Below the pieces are notes generated by a model. It had not been told where the DNA came from. It was given only the letters and a program-made list of their open reading frames with translations, and did no database searches. A DNA stretch of 6,431 nucleotides, taken from Actinomycetes bacterium. Lineage in GTDB: Bacteria; Actinomycetota; Acidimicrobiia; Acidimicrobiales; Acidimicrobiaceae. The DNA lies in the NCBI GenBank assembly GCA_021785315.1, contig JAJYFX010000113.1:1-6431 (forward strand), written 5' to 3'. The position numbers and the translations under genes are program-made. Positions 1-6,431 of this stretch are shown piece by piece. Positions within the stretch are counted from its first letter, which is position 1, and each line of letters begins with the position of its first letter.

Positions 1-2436
1 ATTGGCCTCTCGCGTGAGCGGAATACTCATCGCCGTCTCCTCTGCGACTAGATCCCCCCACATCCGTGACACTTCGATATAGCGTTTCGAAAGTCTTTGA
101 GTCGGGAACACCGGGCTGTATCTACCGGATCTGCGGGATTCGAAGGTAAATACCGACAACATGGCGGCAAATTCGGGTACCGTTAGGCCGTTGAATATCC
201 CATTCTCCAAAGCCAGATTTACCAGAAGATCGCACTCGTGGTAGAGTCGCGCAAGCCTCATGCCAGAACGCGTAAGCTGCCAGCCGTCAAGCATTCCACG
301 GCCCGACAGTATTGCCAATACCCTGTCGAACTGCCTTGCCAAGGACTCGGAGTTCGATTTAATCTTTGTCTTGGTGCCCGCAATGCGGGTTTCGAGCCGA
401 GCAAGCTGCTTCGCAGCAGTGACATGATCGTTGAAATACGGACACTTCGAGAGGGCCCGCTCCAGCAGTTCCCACTCCCTGCGCTTAAGCGTCACTTCGC
501 GAAGACTGGCCCTTGATGGCGCCGAGGCGATCAACCGCTCCGACATGGACAGATCCGGCAGATCGCATTCTTTGAGCGACCGGGCCAGATAATCCGTGAA
601 ATCCTGCGAATGAGGATCAAAGGGTGCCTTAACCGGTATATGTGCGACCGACTCCGGCGGAAAAGCGAAATCTGTACCTGCAAAACTATGCCGAAAACCC
701 ATAGTATCCACCAGCCCGACAGCGATCCGTCCATTTTTTCTGCGGGAAGTCCAAGCAACCGCGGCTCTGGTCATTTGAGCCGAATCTTCCGATTCAAGCG
801 CCAATACATCGCCTGGACTCAACTGCTCCAGAGTCGACAGAACTTCGCGGGACGTTCCAGCCTTCTTGGAAGCCGGCATCCTGTCTGTGACACCCATCCT
901 CAGCGCATGATTTAACTCAAGATATCGAAGTATGCTGCCTAACTCGCAGCTCGCCTTGGACTCGAGCAGCGCTCTTTGGTTTTTGAGCTTGGATAATTCA
1001 GCCTCCAAATGAACGATCTCGGCATCGGAACGGTATTGCGCGAACGAAAGATTCAAAAGATGATGCGCAGTCTCGGGGGTAAATCCTTCAACGAGATTGG
1101 CAGCCATGTTGTAGGTTGGCCGAAAAGATGAAGAGAGCGGATAAGACCGGTTTGTGGCTAGCGATGCCACTTGCGTAAACGGCACCATCGGAGACCATAA
1201 CACAGCACAATAGCCAACGTCGTCAATGCCCCGCCTACCAGCCCTGCCAGCTAACTGCGTATACTCCCCAGGAGAAAGCTGCTCGTGACGATCGCCATTG
1301 AACTTGGTCAGCTTTTCGATGATCACTGACTTGGCAGGCATGTTGATTCCGAGCGAGAGCGTCTCGGTGGCGAACACGACCCTGGCCAAGGAGCGGGCAA
1401 AACACGCTTCCACGATTTCTTTGAACGGTGGAACCATCCCTGCATGGTGCGAGGCAATGCCGGATTCAAGCGCTTCCAGCCATTCGGCATAGCCCAGAGC
1501 CTGCAGATCCTCATCGCTGAGCGCCTGAACCTTCGACTCCGCTATCTCTCGGATCATAGCCCTTTCTGAGGGGCTGGTTAGACGGATACCGGCATAGAGG
1601 CATTGCCGCACTGCCTCATTACAGCCATTTCTAGAAAAAATGAAATAGATCGCCGGCAACAGTCCCCACTCTTGAAACTCTTCTACAACCTCGACCCGTC
1701 TTGGGGCAAAATATCGGACTCTTCGTTTAGATCTCGACGAATAGCCACTGATTCCGGGTCCATCAAAATGGGAGCCTGCCGGATTAATTCGCCCGTCCAT
1801 CTCGGTAGGGATCATCAAAATCGAATCCGATCTACGCTCTCCGACAAGGTAATAATGATGCAGCTCGACCGGGCGTTTCTCTTCTATGATTGCCGCGGTA
1901 GATCCCCTAACGGTACCGATCCACTCGGCAAACTCCTCAGCGTTAGACACAGTGGCTGAAAGACATACGAGGTCGACCTCAGGCGGCAAATGAATGATCA
2001 CCTCCTCCCAAACCGCGCCACGATAGGGATTCTGGAGGTAATGCACTTCGTCTAGAACCACATACTCCAGTTCGAGGAGATCCCGCGACGACGAGTAGAT
2101 CATGTTCCTTAGAACTTCAGTGGTCATGACAACCACGTTGGCATCAGGCCTAATAACGTTGTCGCCAGTCAGAAGCCCGACTTTGTCAGAGCCATAGATT
2201 TCGCAAAATTCCAAATACTTCTGATTGGAAAGAGCCTTTAGAGGGGTGGTGTAAAATACTCTCCGGCTATGGCTCAGGGCCCTTTCTATCGCAAAGCGGG
2301 CGACGATGGTCTTGCCGGATCCAGTCGGAGCCGCCACTAAAACCGATTCTCCACGTTCCAGCGCGGCTATTGCTTTGTTCTGAAACTCGTCAAGCTCGAA
2401 ACCTATCCGCCTGACAAAGTCTTGTTGGACTGACAT
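1..2436 (-). CDS. helY: HelY-like DEVH-box helicase (Ski2/Mtr4 superfamily), C-terminus cut by window edge
   Basis: This is an ATP-dependent superfamily 2 helicase of the Ski2/Mtr4 group, which in actinobacteria is called HelY. The reading frame is open for 812 codons from ATG 2436 to the left edge with no stop. I read it by hand through every line and found no frameshift. Motifs in order: Q-like FxLDxFQ (13-19), Walker A APTGSGKT (36-43), TTPLKALSNQK (63-73), LLTGD (88-92), MTTEVLRNM (104-112), DEVH (129-132), SAT (160-162), SHHAGM (329-334), FATETLSLGINMPAK (355-369) and QLAGRAGRRG (394-403). A charged helix at about 470-493 may be a coiled coil. A DSHCT-type C-terminal domain starts near 713 (RGMLDGWQLTRSG). 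Mycobacterial HelY is about 900 residues, so roughly the last 90 are missing. The start is ATG 2436 with a weak GCGGAAG upstream; an in-frame GTG at 2463 is an alternative. The true substrate is not known from sequence. It follows tatC, as in mycobacteria. Confidence 0.95.
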   Translation of the reverse strand, partial: MSVQQDFVRRIGFELDEFQNKAIAALERGESVLVAAPTGSGKTIVARFAIERALSHSRRVFYTTPLKALSNQKYLEFCEIYGSDKVGLLTGDNVIRPDANVVVMTTEVLRNMIYSSSRDLLELEYVVLDEVHYLQNPYRGAVWEEVIIHLPPEVDLVCLSATVSNAEEFAEWIGTVRGSTAAIIEEKRPVELHHYYLVGERRSDSILMIPTEMDGRINPAGSHFDGPGISGYSSRSKRRVRYFAPRRVEVVEEFQEWGLLPAIYFIFSRNGCNEAVRQCLYAGIRLTSPSERAMIREIAESKVQALSDEDLQALGYAEWLEALESGIASHHAGMVPPFKEIVEACFARSLARVVFATETLSLGINMPAKSVIIEKLTKFNGDRHEQLSPGEYTQLAGRAGRRGIDDVGYCAVLWSPMVPFTQVASLATNRSYPLSSSFRPTYNMAANLVEGFTPETAHHLLNLSFAQYRSDAEIVHLEAELSKLKNQRALLESKASCELGSILRYLELNHALRMGVTDRMPASKKAGTSREVLSTLEQLSPGDVLALESEDSAQMTRAAVAWTSRRKNGRIAVGLVDTMGFRHSFAGTDFAFPPESVAHIPVKAPFDPHSQDFTDYLARSLKECDLPDLSMSERLIASAPSRASLREVTLKRREWELLERALSKCPYFNDHVTAAKQLARLETRIAGTKTKIKSNSESLARQFDRVLAILSGRGMLDGWQLTRSGMRLARLYHECDLLVNLALENGIFNGLTVPEFAAMLSVFTFESRRSGRYSPVFPTQRLSKRYIEVSRMWGDLVAEETAMSIPLTREAN

Positions 2437-2500
2437 GATCTTCCGCTTGTAGTCGTTGAACACATTCTAGTACAGATATGACGGCTGCTTTTGATATTGC
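2437..2500 (-). other. tatC-helY intergenic gap
   Basis: This 64-base gap separates the tatC stop from the helY ATG. No inverted repeat or T-run that would make a terminator is visible, so read-through into helY is likely. A -10-like TAGAAT lies at 2464-2469 on the minus strand, with no convincing -35. An in-frame GTG at 2463 could start HelY nine codons earlier; a stop codon at 2467-2469 rules out anything further upstream. The only ribosome-binding-like sequence is the purine run just before the ATG. Confidence 0.4.
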
Positions 2501-3283
2501 CTAAGCTATTGCGGCCGACGATGCCTTCTTTCTCGACCGTAAAATGATTCTTCCCACCACAATTGCAATCTCGTAAAACAACACCATCGGCAGCGCCATT
2601 GCGAACAAGGAAAAGGGGTCAGACGAGGGTATGAATATCGCGTCTGCAGCAAATATGATCACAATCGCCCAGCGTCTAAATTCACTCAGCCGCTTTGGAG
2701 TGACCACGCCTGCAATTTCCAGTGACACCAGCAGCACCGGAAACTCGAACGCAACCCCAAAGGCCACCATCAACAGAAGGATCAGGTTGAGATAGCTCGA
2801 AGGACTGTAAATCTCAGTAAGATGCGGGCCCGCCGCACCGGAGAGAAATCTGAGCGCATGAGGAAATGTCAGGTAGGCGATATATGCCCCAAACGCAAAA
2901 AGCAGCACCGAGACAACAACAAACGGCACCGCATACTTCTTCTCGTTCCTGCGTAGTCCGGGCGTGATAAACCGCCACAGCTCCCACAAGATGATCGGAA
3001 GAGCCAGCGCAATTCCACCGAAAATCGAAATCTTTATCCTTAGCGCGAACCCGTCAAGCGGACCAGTTACATAAAGAGAGCAGTGGCCAGGACCGACTAT
3101 CGAGCAGTACGGGGTAAGAAAGAAATCGAGTATGCGGTTGTAGACCAGATACGCCAGGATGGATGTTACAAGCACTGAGCTGAGGATTATGACCAGGCGC
3201 CTCCTGAGTTCTGCCAAGTGCTCGATCAGGCTCATCTCTGATGGCCTTGACCTGTGCCTAAACCTCCTAAGAACTTTCAACAT
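2501..3283 (-). CDS. tatC: Twin-arginine translocase receptor subunit TatC
   Basis: TatC is the polytopic membrane receptor for twin-arginine signal peptides; with TatA/TatB-type subunits it exports folded proteins across the cytoplasmic membrane. The 260-residue length and six hydrophobic segments (about 29-49, 86-105, 118-138, 163-184, 204-220, 224-246) fit the family. Conserved features are the N-terminal MSLIEHLAELRRR at 17-29 (E25 and R27 match the twin-arginine contact residues of E. coli TatC), F79 in the first periplasmic loop, E114 in GLRRNEKK, and D222 in the last loop. C60 and C68 in the first periplasmic loop could form a disulfide; I recall a similar pair in mycobacterial TatC. 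ATG 3283 lies four bases after the stop of the upstream Tat gene, so translation is probably coupled. The first 16 residues are a basic leader before the conserved region. A start at M17 is possible but lacks a Shine-Dalgarno at normal spacing. Confidence 0.97.
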   Translation of the reverse strand: MLKVLRRFRHRSRPSEMSLIEHLAELRRRLVIILSSVLVTSILAYLVYNRILDFFLTPYCSIVGPGHCSLYVTGPLDGFALRIKISIFGGIALALPIILWELWRFITPGLRRNEKKYAVPFVVVSVLLFAFGAYIAYLTFPHALRFLSGAAGPHLTEIYSPSSYLNLILLLMVAFGVAFEFPVLLVSLEIAGVVTPKRLSEFRRWAIVIIFAADAIFIPSSDPFSLFAMALPMVLFYEIAIVVGRIILRSRKKASSAAIA

Positions 3284-3287
3284 AAAA

Positions 3288-3722
3288 TCAATTCAGCCTA
3301 GGATCTCCGTGCCCGAAGCCACTTTCACCCTCGCTCAAGCCCCAGCCCTGGAATTCGGTATGTTCCGTATTCTGGGAAGATCTCCAATCCTCACCTTTTG
3401 TCGGCTCAGGCGTGCCCTGAGATGTCGCCGCAGGCGTACCTTCCCCATTTTGCTGCTGGTCGCCGGTGTTTTGGAAAATCGAGGGAATAATTCCCCCTAC
3501 GCCCGAAGATGCCGACTTCAGGACATCGGTGAACGGCGACGCAACGCTGTTCATTTGATTCACCGCTCCGTTGATCTCAGCTTGCAGTCGACTCCGAACG
3601 CGCTGGAATTCGCCCCACCAAGCGCCAGCCTGCTTGGTAAATCCAGGAAGCTTTTCCGGTCCAAGAACAACCAGTGCAACTATTAGAACTATTGCAATTT
3701 TCGTCGGGTCTAAGTTGCCCAC
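3288..3722 (-). CDS. tatA/tatB: Small Tat translocase subunit, TatA/TatB family with a TatB-like motif
   Basis: This is a single-span subunit of the twin-arginine export pathway. Residues 9-21 form one short N-terminal membrane segment, followed by the LGPEKLP hinge (20-26) and an amphipathic helix (about 27-58, with FQRVRSRLQAEI). The rest, to residue 144, is a probably disordered tail rich in Gly, Ser, Thr, Gln and Glu. The Leu-Gly-Pro at 20-22 sits exactly where E. coli TatB has it, whereas TatA usually reads FGxKKLP, so the motif favours TatB. The position just before tatC is where mycobacteria have tatA. Residue 8 is Lys, unlike the Glu of E. coli TatB. The start is GTG 3722, which gives the family's typical MGNL beginning; no Shine-Dalgarno is visible before it. 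I am sure of the family but not of TatA versus TatB. Confidence 0.92.
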   Translation of the reverse strand: MGNLDPTKIAIVLIVALVVLGPEKLPGFTKQAGAWWGEFQRVRSRLQAEINGAVNQMNSVASPFTDVLKSASSGVGGIIPSIFQNTGDQQQNGEGTPAATSQGTPEPTKGEDWRSSQNTEHTEFQGWGLSEGESGFGHGDPRLN

Positions 3723-3729
3723 AATTTAG

Positions 3730-3735
3730 ATAGTA
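3730..3735 (-). promoter_or_regulatory. Possible -10 box for a leaderless Tat transcript
   Basis: On the minus strand TACTAT fits the TAnnnT pattern of actinobacterial -10 boxes. Its last base is seven nucleotides before the first base of the GTG start at 3722, so transcription would begin at or one base before the start codon. This fits the lack of a Shine-Dalgarno there. No good -35 is seen at 16-18 bases; the nearest TTG-type hexamer (TTGTGC) is 21 bases upstream. The 65-base gap 3723-3787 is the longest in the window, and no terminator hairpin is evident in it. Confidence 0.3.
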
Positions 3736-3787
3736 CCGTCAGCGCGGGAAATCATGGCACAATACACGCAAGAGCACACCTGAGTAG

Positions 3788-4375
3788 CTATCCAAATACC
3801 TTGAATGAGCTCAGTGGCCAGTACCTAAGGACCACCCTCCCCACGATTAACTTCTCAGATATCGGACCAAAATATCTCGAATCCTCAGAATCTCCTCGAT
3901 TATCTCCCATAACCCATAGCTCTCCGGGCGGGATCTTTTGCGGTGAAACCCCAGATGTAACTGTCCCAGGCGGTAAATACGGCTCGTTAAGCGGACTTCC
4001 GTTCACGTACAATTTGCCATTTGCTGATGACACTGTGTCGCCCGGCAAACCAACGACCCTCTTGACGAGATCTTTTATCGCCGGATTAAAGTTGTCATTT
4101 GGAGGCGTCTTGAAAACAATAATGTCTCCCCGATGAACCGGATGAAAATCATATGCGAGCTCATTGACAAGAACGCGATTACCGACCTTCAGCGTAGGGA
4201 TCATCGATCCACTCGGTATATAAAATGACTGAAAAACGTAGCTGCGAATTGCAAACCCGAAAACCAATGCAACCAGCAGAATAAGCACCGTATCTCTAAT
4301 GTTCCTTTTGGCATTTCGTGATAATGCTCGTGACGACGCAGAATCAGAACCAACCGAAGGTCCCTGTTCTCCCAA
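3788..4375 (-). CDS. lepB: Type I signal peptidase (S26 family)
   Basis: This membrane-bound Ser/Lys protease cleaves signal peptides from exported proteins on the outer face of the cytoplasmic membrane. It has 195 residues: a hydrophilic cytoplasmic N-terminus (1-28), one membrane segment (about 29-47), then the catalytic domain. SGSMIPTL places the nucleophile at S57. DLVKRVVGLPGD gives the general base K105 and its loop. GDNRGDSEDSR (157-167) is the conserved C-terminal box. The length fits the compact Gram-positive type. The start is TTG 4375: the frame is closed by a stop at 4391-4393 and holds no earlier ATG or GTG, and the first ATG downstream is at the active site. The gene lies 15 bases after pafA, where mycobacteria carry pafB and pafC. 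In many actinobacteria lepB lies elsewhere, near rplS (from memory), so this location is unusual. Confidence 0.95.
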   Translation of the reverse strand: MGEQGPSVGSDSASSRALSRNAKRNIRDTVLILLVALVFGFAIRSYVFQSFYIPSGSMIPTLKVGNRVLVNELAYDFHPVHRGDIIVFKTPPNDNFNPAIKDLVKRVVGLPGDTVSSANGKLYVNGSPLNEPYLPPGTVTSGVSPQKIPPGELWVMGDNRGDSEDSRYFGPISEKLIVGRVVLRYWPLSSFKVFG

Positions 4376-4392
4376 TCCTTCTAAACCTTCCT
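4376..4392 (-). promoter_or_regulatory. Two Shine-Dalgarno-like runs that support the lepB TTG start
   Basis: On the minus strand AGGAAGG (4392-4386) overlaps the last two bases of the pafA stop codon and lies ten bases before the TTG. A second run, AGAAGGA (4382-4376), touches the TTG directly and is too close to be the main site. The first run is a reasonable ribosome binding site, and it implies re-initiation by ribosomes finishing pafA. Confidence 0.55.
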
Positions 4393-5755
4393 AAAGACTT
4401 TCAATTAGCCTGTCCACACGCTCATCTTCCGACTTGAACGGATCCTTCAACAGCACTGTGCGCTGAGCCTGGTCATTCAACTTCAGATGAACCCAGTCAA
4501 CCGTGAAATCGCGTTTCTTTTCCTTCGCCTTGGCAATAAATTCCCCGCGGAGCTTGGCCCTGGTGGTTGGCGGAGGATTGTTAGCAGCATAGTCGATTGC
4601 TTGATCAGTCACGATGCGCTCCACCATCCCATGGCTCTGCAGCTTGTAGAAGACGCCACGCGACGTGTTCACGTCGTGGTACTGGAGGTCCAGCAGTGAA
4701 AGCTGAGGATCGGCCAAAGAAAGATCGTGCCTGCTACGATAAGCCTCGATCAGATTGTGCTTTATCACCCAGTCGCATTCGCGATCCAGCGAAAGCGGAT
4801 CCTTCGCGATTCCTTGAAGCACGTGCTCCCACATCTCTAGCGCTGTTTCCTCCTCCGGAGGAAGGCCCTTCTGATCACAGTATTTTCGGGCCTTCTCGCA
4901 GTACTCCTGCTGGATATCCAGAGCGGAAAGCTCCCGGCCGTTGGCGAGCCTAACTTTGCGTTCACAGGTTACGTCATGACTTATTTCGCGGATTGCCCTA
5001 ATGGAGTTCTCCAAACTCAGGTCCCTAAGAACAAAACCTGGATCCTCGAGAATCCTCAGCATGATTGCAGTTGTGCCAACCTTGAGGAAGGTGGCATATT
5101 CGCTCATATTCGAGTCGCCGACAATGACATGGAGCCTGCGGTACTTTTCCGAGTCGGCATGAGGCTCATCGCGTGTGTTGATAATAGGCCTCGACCTGGT
5201 GGTGGCCGAAGATATCCCCTCCCAAATATGCTCCGCTCTTTGCGAGATGCAGTAGATGGGTCCGCGTGCCGTCTGGAGCACCTTGCCTGCTCCGGCATAG
5301 ATCTGGCGAGAAACTAAAAATGGTATTAGCACTTCTGCGTAGCGGGAGAATTCGTCCGTACGGGTTGTGAGATAGTTTTCGTGGCATCCGTAGGAGTTGC
5401 CCGCCGAGTCAGTGTTGTTCTTGAAGAGAAAGATGGAGCCTTTAATGCCCTCCTCCCGCATCCTCACCTCGGCCGACGCGACAAGACTTTCAAGAATCCT
5501 CTCTCCGGCCTTATCGTGGGTCACGACGTCTCGCAGGGAATCGCATTCAGGCGTAGCGTATTCAGGGTGGGATCCGACATCAAGATAGAGTCTCGCACCG
5601 TTCTCCAGAAACACATTGCTGGAGCGTCCCCAACTTACCACCCGTCTGAAGAGATACCGGGCCACTTCGTCCGGCGAAAGACGCCTCTGGCCCCTTAGGG
5701 TACACGTGACGCCGTATTCGTTCTCTAATCCAAAAATACGGCGCTCAAGAGTCAC
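4391..5755 (-). CDS. pafA: Pup--protein ligase PafA
   Basis: PafA uses ATP to join the C-terminal glutamate of Pup to lysines of target proteins, marking them for the Mpa/ARC-proteasome. It belongs to the carboxylate-amine ligase family related to glutamine synthetase. The 454 residues match the usual 450-480. Visible signatures: [11 protein letters not shown] (5-15), with E11 and E13 at the Mg/ATP-binding positions; [20 protein letters not shown] (25-44); [11 protein letters not shown] (56-66), with D59 at the catalytic aspartate position; [16 protein letters not shown] (113-128); [16 protein letters not shown] (186-201); and the C-terminal [16 protein letters not shown] (417-432). It is PafA rather than the depupylase Dop: it lacks the Dop-type N-terminal loop and follows mycobacterial PafA closely as I remember it. 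The GTG start directly abuts the prcA stop, and AAAGGA lies ten bases upstream inside prcA, so expression is probably coupled. Confidence 0.98.
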   Translation of the reverse strand: MTLERRIFGLENEYGVTCTLRGQRRLSPDEVARYLFRRVVSWGRSSNVFLENGARLYLDVGSHPEYATPECDSLRDVVTHDKAGERILESLVASAEVRMREEGIKGSIFLFKNNTDSAGNSYGCHENYLTTRTDEFSRYAEVLIPFLVSRQIYAGAGKVLQTARGPIYCISQRAEHIWEGISSATTRSRPIINTRDEPHADSEKYRRLHVIVGDSNMSEYATFLKVGTTAIMLRILEDPGFVLRDLSLENSIRAIREISHDVTCERKVRLANGRELSALDIQQEYCEKARKYCDQKGLPPEEETALEMWEHVLQGIAKDPLSLDRECDWVIKHNLIEAYRSRHDLSLADPQLSLLDLQYHDVNTSRGVFYKLQSHGMVERIVTDQAIDYAANNPPPTTRAKLRGEFIAKAKEKKRDFTVDWVHLKLNDQAQRTVLLKDPFKSEDERVDRLIESL

Positions 5756-6431
5756 CTATGTTCCATCCTTTTTCGCGCTTAGCAGGCTCTCCAAAGCAGA
5801 GAACCCCATGCGGTCGAAAGTCCTGCGACCATTTTTCTTACTCAGCACTGCCACTTCCAGGTCGCGGGAGCCCAGATTCCTTTCCGGACCGCCCAGAGCG
5901 CTGATAGCGGCTTTCAAAGACTCCTTGAGCGACCAGTCGGGGCGAAACGATGCTCCAAAGCGCTCTGAGATCGATTCAGAATCCCCTCCGAGGACGGTGA
6001 ATCGGCTCTCGTCCATCACGGTGCCATCATAAAGAATATGGAATAACTGGCTGGGAAGCTCATCAATTCCGAGCTCTGCAACGAGGATCTCCACCTCAAG
6101 CGGTTTCATTTCATGTGTGAAAACCTGGCCAAGATATTGCGCATAGACGTTCGCCAGCGACCTTGCATCGACATCGTCGCGCGAATATGTAAATCCTTTG
6201 GTATCGGCATGACGAATTCCTGCGACTCTGAGCTGATCGAATTCGTTGTACTTGCCTACGCCGGCAAAAGCAATCCGGTCGTAAATCTCAGAAATCTTGT
6301 GAAGGGATCTGGAAGGATTCTCGGCGGCCAGCAAGATGCCATCTTTATAGATGGTGCAAATCAAAGATCTTCCTCTGGAAATCCCTTTTCGGGCATAATC
6401 CGCCCGATCTTTCATGACTTGCTCTGGCGCT
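5756..6431 (-). CDS. prcA: Proteasome subunit alpha, N-terminus cut by window edge
   Basis: PrcA forms the outer, non-catalytic rings of the 20S proteasome, which gate entry and dock the Mpa/ARC ATPase. Family signatures, numbered from the internal ATG at 6415: RADYARKGISRGRS (4-17), AENPSRSLHKISEIYDR (31-47), GKYNEFDQLR (54-63), SLANVYAQ (86-93), YDGT (129-132) and LEVAVL (186-191). K40 aligns with the alpha-ring pocket lysine that binds the ATPase C-terminus. The frame stays open past ATG 6415 to the right edge and encodes APEQV just before it. Mycobacterial PrcA has SPEQAM at the same point, about 11 residues into the protein, so ATG 6415 is an internal methionine and the real start lies beyond the window. 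The protein ends soon after the last strand and helix (KKDGT) and lacks the longer tail of mycobacterial PrcA. prcB and pup are expected further upstream. Confidence 0.96.
   Translation of the reverse strand, partial: APEQVMKDRADYARKGISRGRSLICTIYKDGILLAAENPSRSLHKISEIYDRIAFAGVGKYNEFDQLRVAGIRHADTKGFTYSRDDVDARSLANVYAQYLGQVFTHEMKPLEVEILVAELGIDELPSQLFHILYDGTVMDESRFTVLGGDSESISERFGASFRPDWSLKESLKAAISALGGPERNLGSRDLEVAVLSKKNGRRTFDRMGFSALESLLSAKKDGT
5766..5771 (-). promoter_or_regulatory. Ribosome binding site for pafA inside prcA
   Basis: AAAGGA on the minus strand lies within the last codons of prcA, ten bases before the pafA GTG. The prcA stop (5756-5758) and the pafA start (5753-5755) touch with no gap. 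This supports the GTG as the start and suggests that ribosomes ending prcA help start pafA. Confidence 0.55.

Noticed and set aside
238..915. Several short frames on both strands
   Set aside because: All lie inside the continuous HelY reading frame, which I translated without a break from 2436 to 1.
1603..1959. Plus-strand open frame of 118 codons
   Set aside because: It is antisense to the HelY helicase core, between the SAT motif and the second RecA-like domain; no family features.
2437..2500. Terminator or small RNA between tatC and helY
   Set aside because: No stem-loop or T-run is visible and the gap is only 64 bases.
3263..3268. AGGAGG as a ribosome binding site for a shorter TatC starting at M17
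   Set aside because: The spacing to that ATG is about 27 bases, far beyond the working range, and the ATG at 3283 is coupled to the upstream stop.
3159..3686. Plus-strand open frame of 175 codons
   Set aside because: It lies antisense to the Tat subunit gene and the start of tatC, both well supported. Its translation resembles no family and is rich in Arg and Leu, as expected of a shadow frame.
4487..5317. Overlapping plus-strand frames opposite pafA
   Set aside because: They are shadows of the highly conserved pafA coding sequence and have no domain features.
5616..6032. Plus-strand open frame of 138 codons
   Set aside because: It is antisense to prcA and pafA, which are clear homologues. 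No recognisable domain or Shine-Dalgarno is seen.

Overview
The window looks like a piece of an actinobacterial chromosome. It carries PafA (Pup ligase) and a PrcA-type proteasome alpha subunit, next to Tat translocase genes and a HelY-type DEVH-box helicase. As I recall it, the mycobacterial order is prcA, pafA, pafB, pafC, tatA, tatC, helY, and this window follows that order except at the pafB/pafC position. Base composition looks balanced (about half G+C by eye, not computed), which is low for the phylum. A moderate-GC lineage such as some Acidimicrobiia is plausible, but that is inference.

All six genes lie on the minus strand and read right to left. At the right edge is prcA, whose first codons lie outside the window. 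Its stop codon abuts the GTG start of pafA. After 15 bases comes a TTG-started type I signal peptidase (lepB). A 65-base gap follows, which holds a possible internal promoter, then a GTG-started small Tat subunit. Four bases later tatC begins. After a further 64 bases comes a HelY-like helicase that fills positions 1-2436 and runs off the left edge without a stop. No stretch over 300 bases lacks a gene. I see no tRNA, rRNA, insertion sequence, CRISPR array or clear hairpin terminator.

The right half tags proteins with Pup (PafA) and builds the outer ring of the 20S proteasome (PrcA). The middle is an export module: Tat translocation (TatA/B-like protein and TatC) plus the membrane peptidase that removes signal peptides. 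The left gene is an RNA/DNA helicase of the Ski2/Mtr4 superfamily. The tight spacing suggests one operon, perhaps with an extra start before the Tat genes.

Nothing here amounts to a clearly new system. The points most worth checking are: a signal peptidase where pafB/pafC sit in mycobacteria; a Tat subunit with a TatB-like motif in the tatA position; and a -10-like box placed so that the Tat mRNA could be leaderless.
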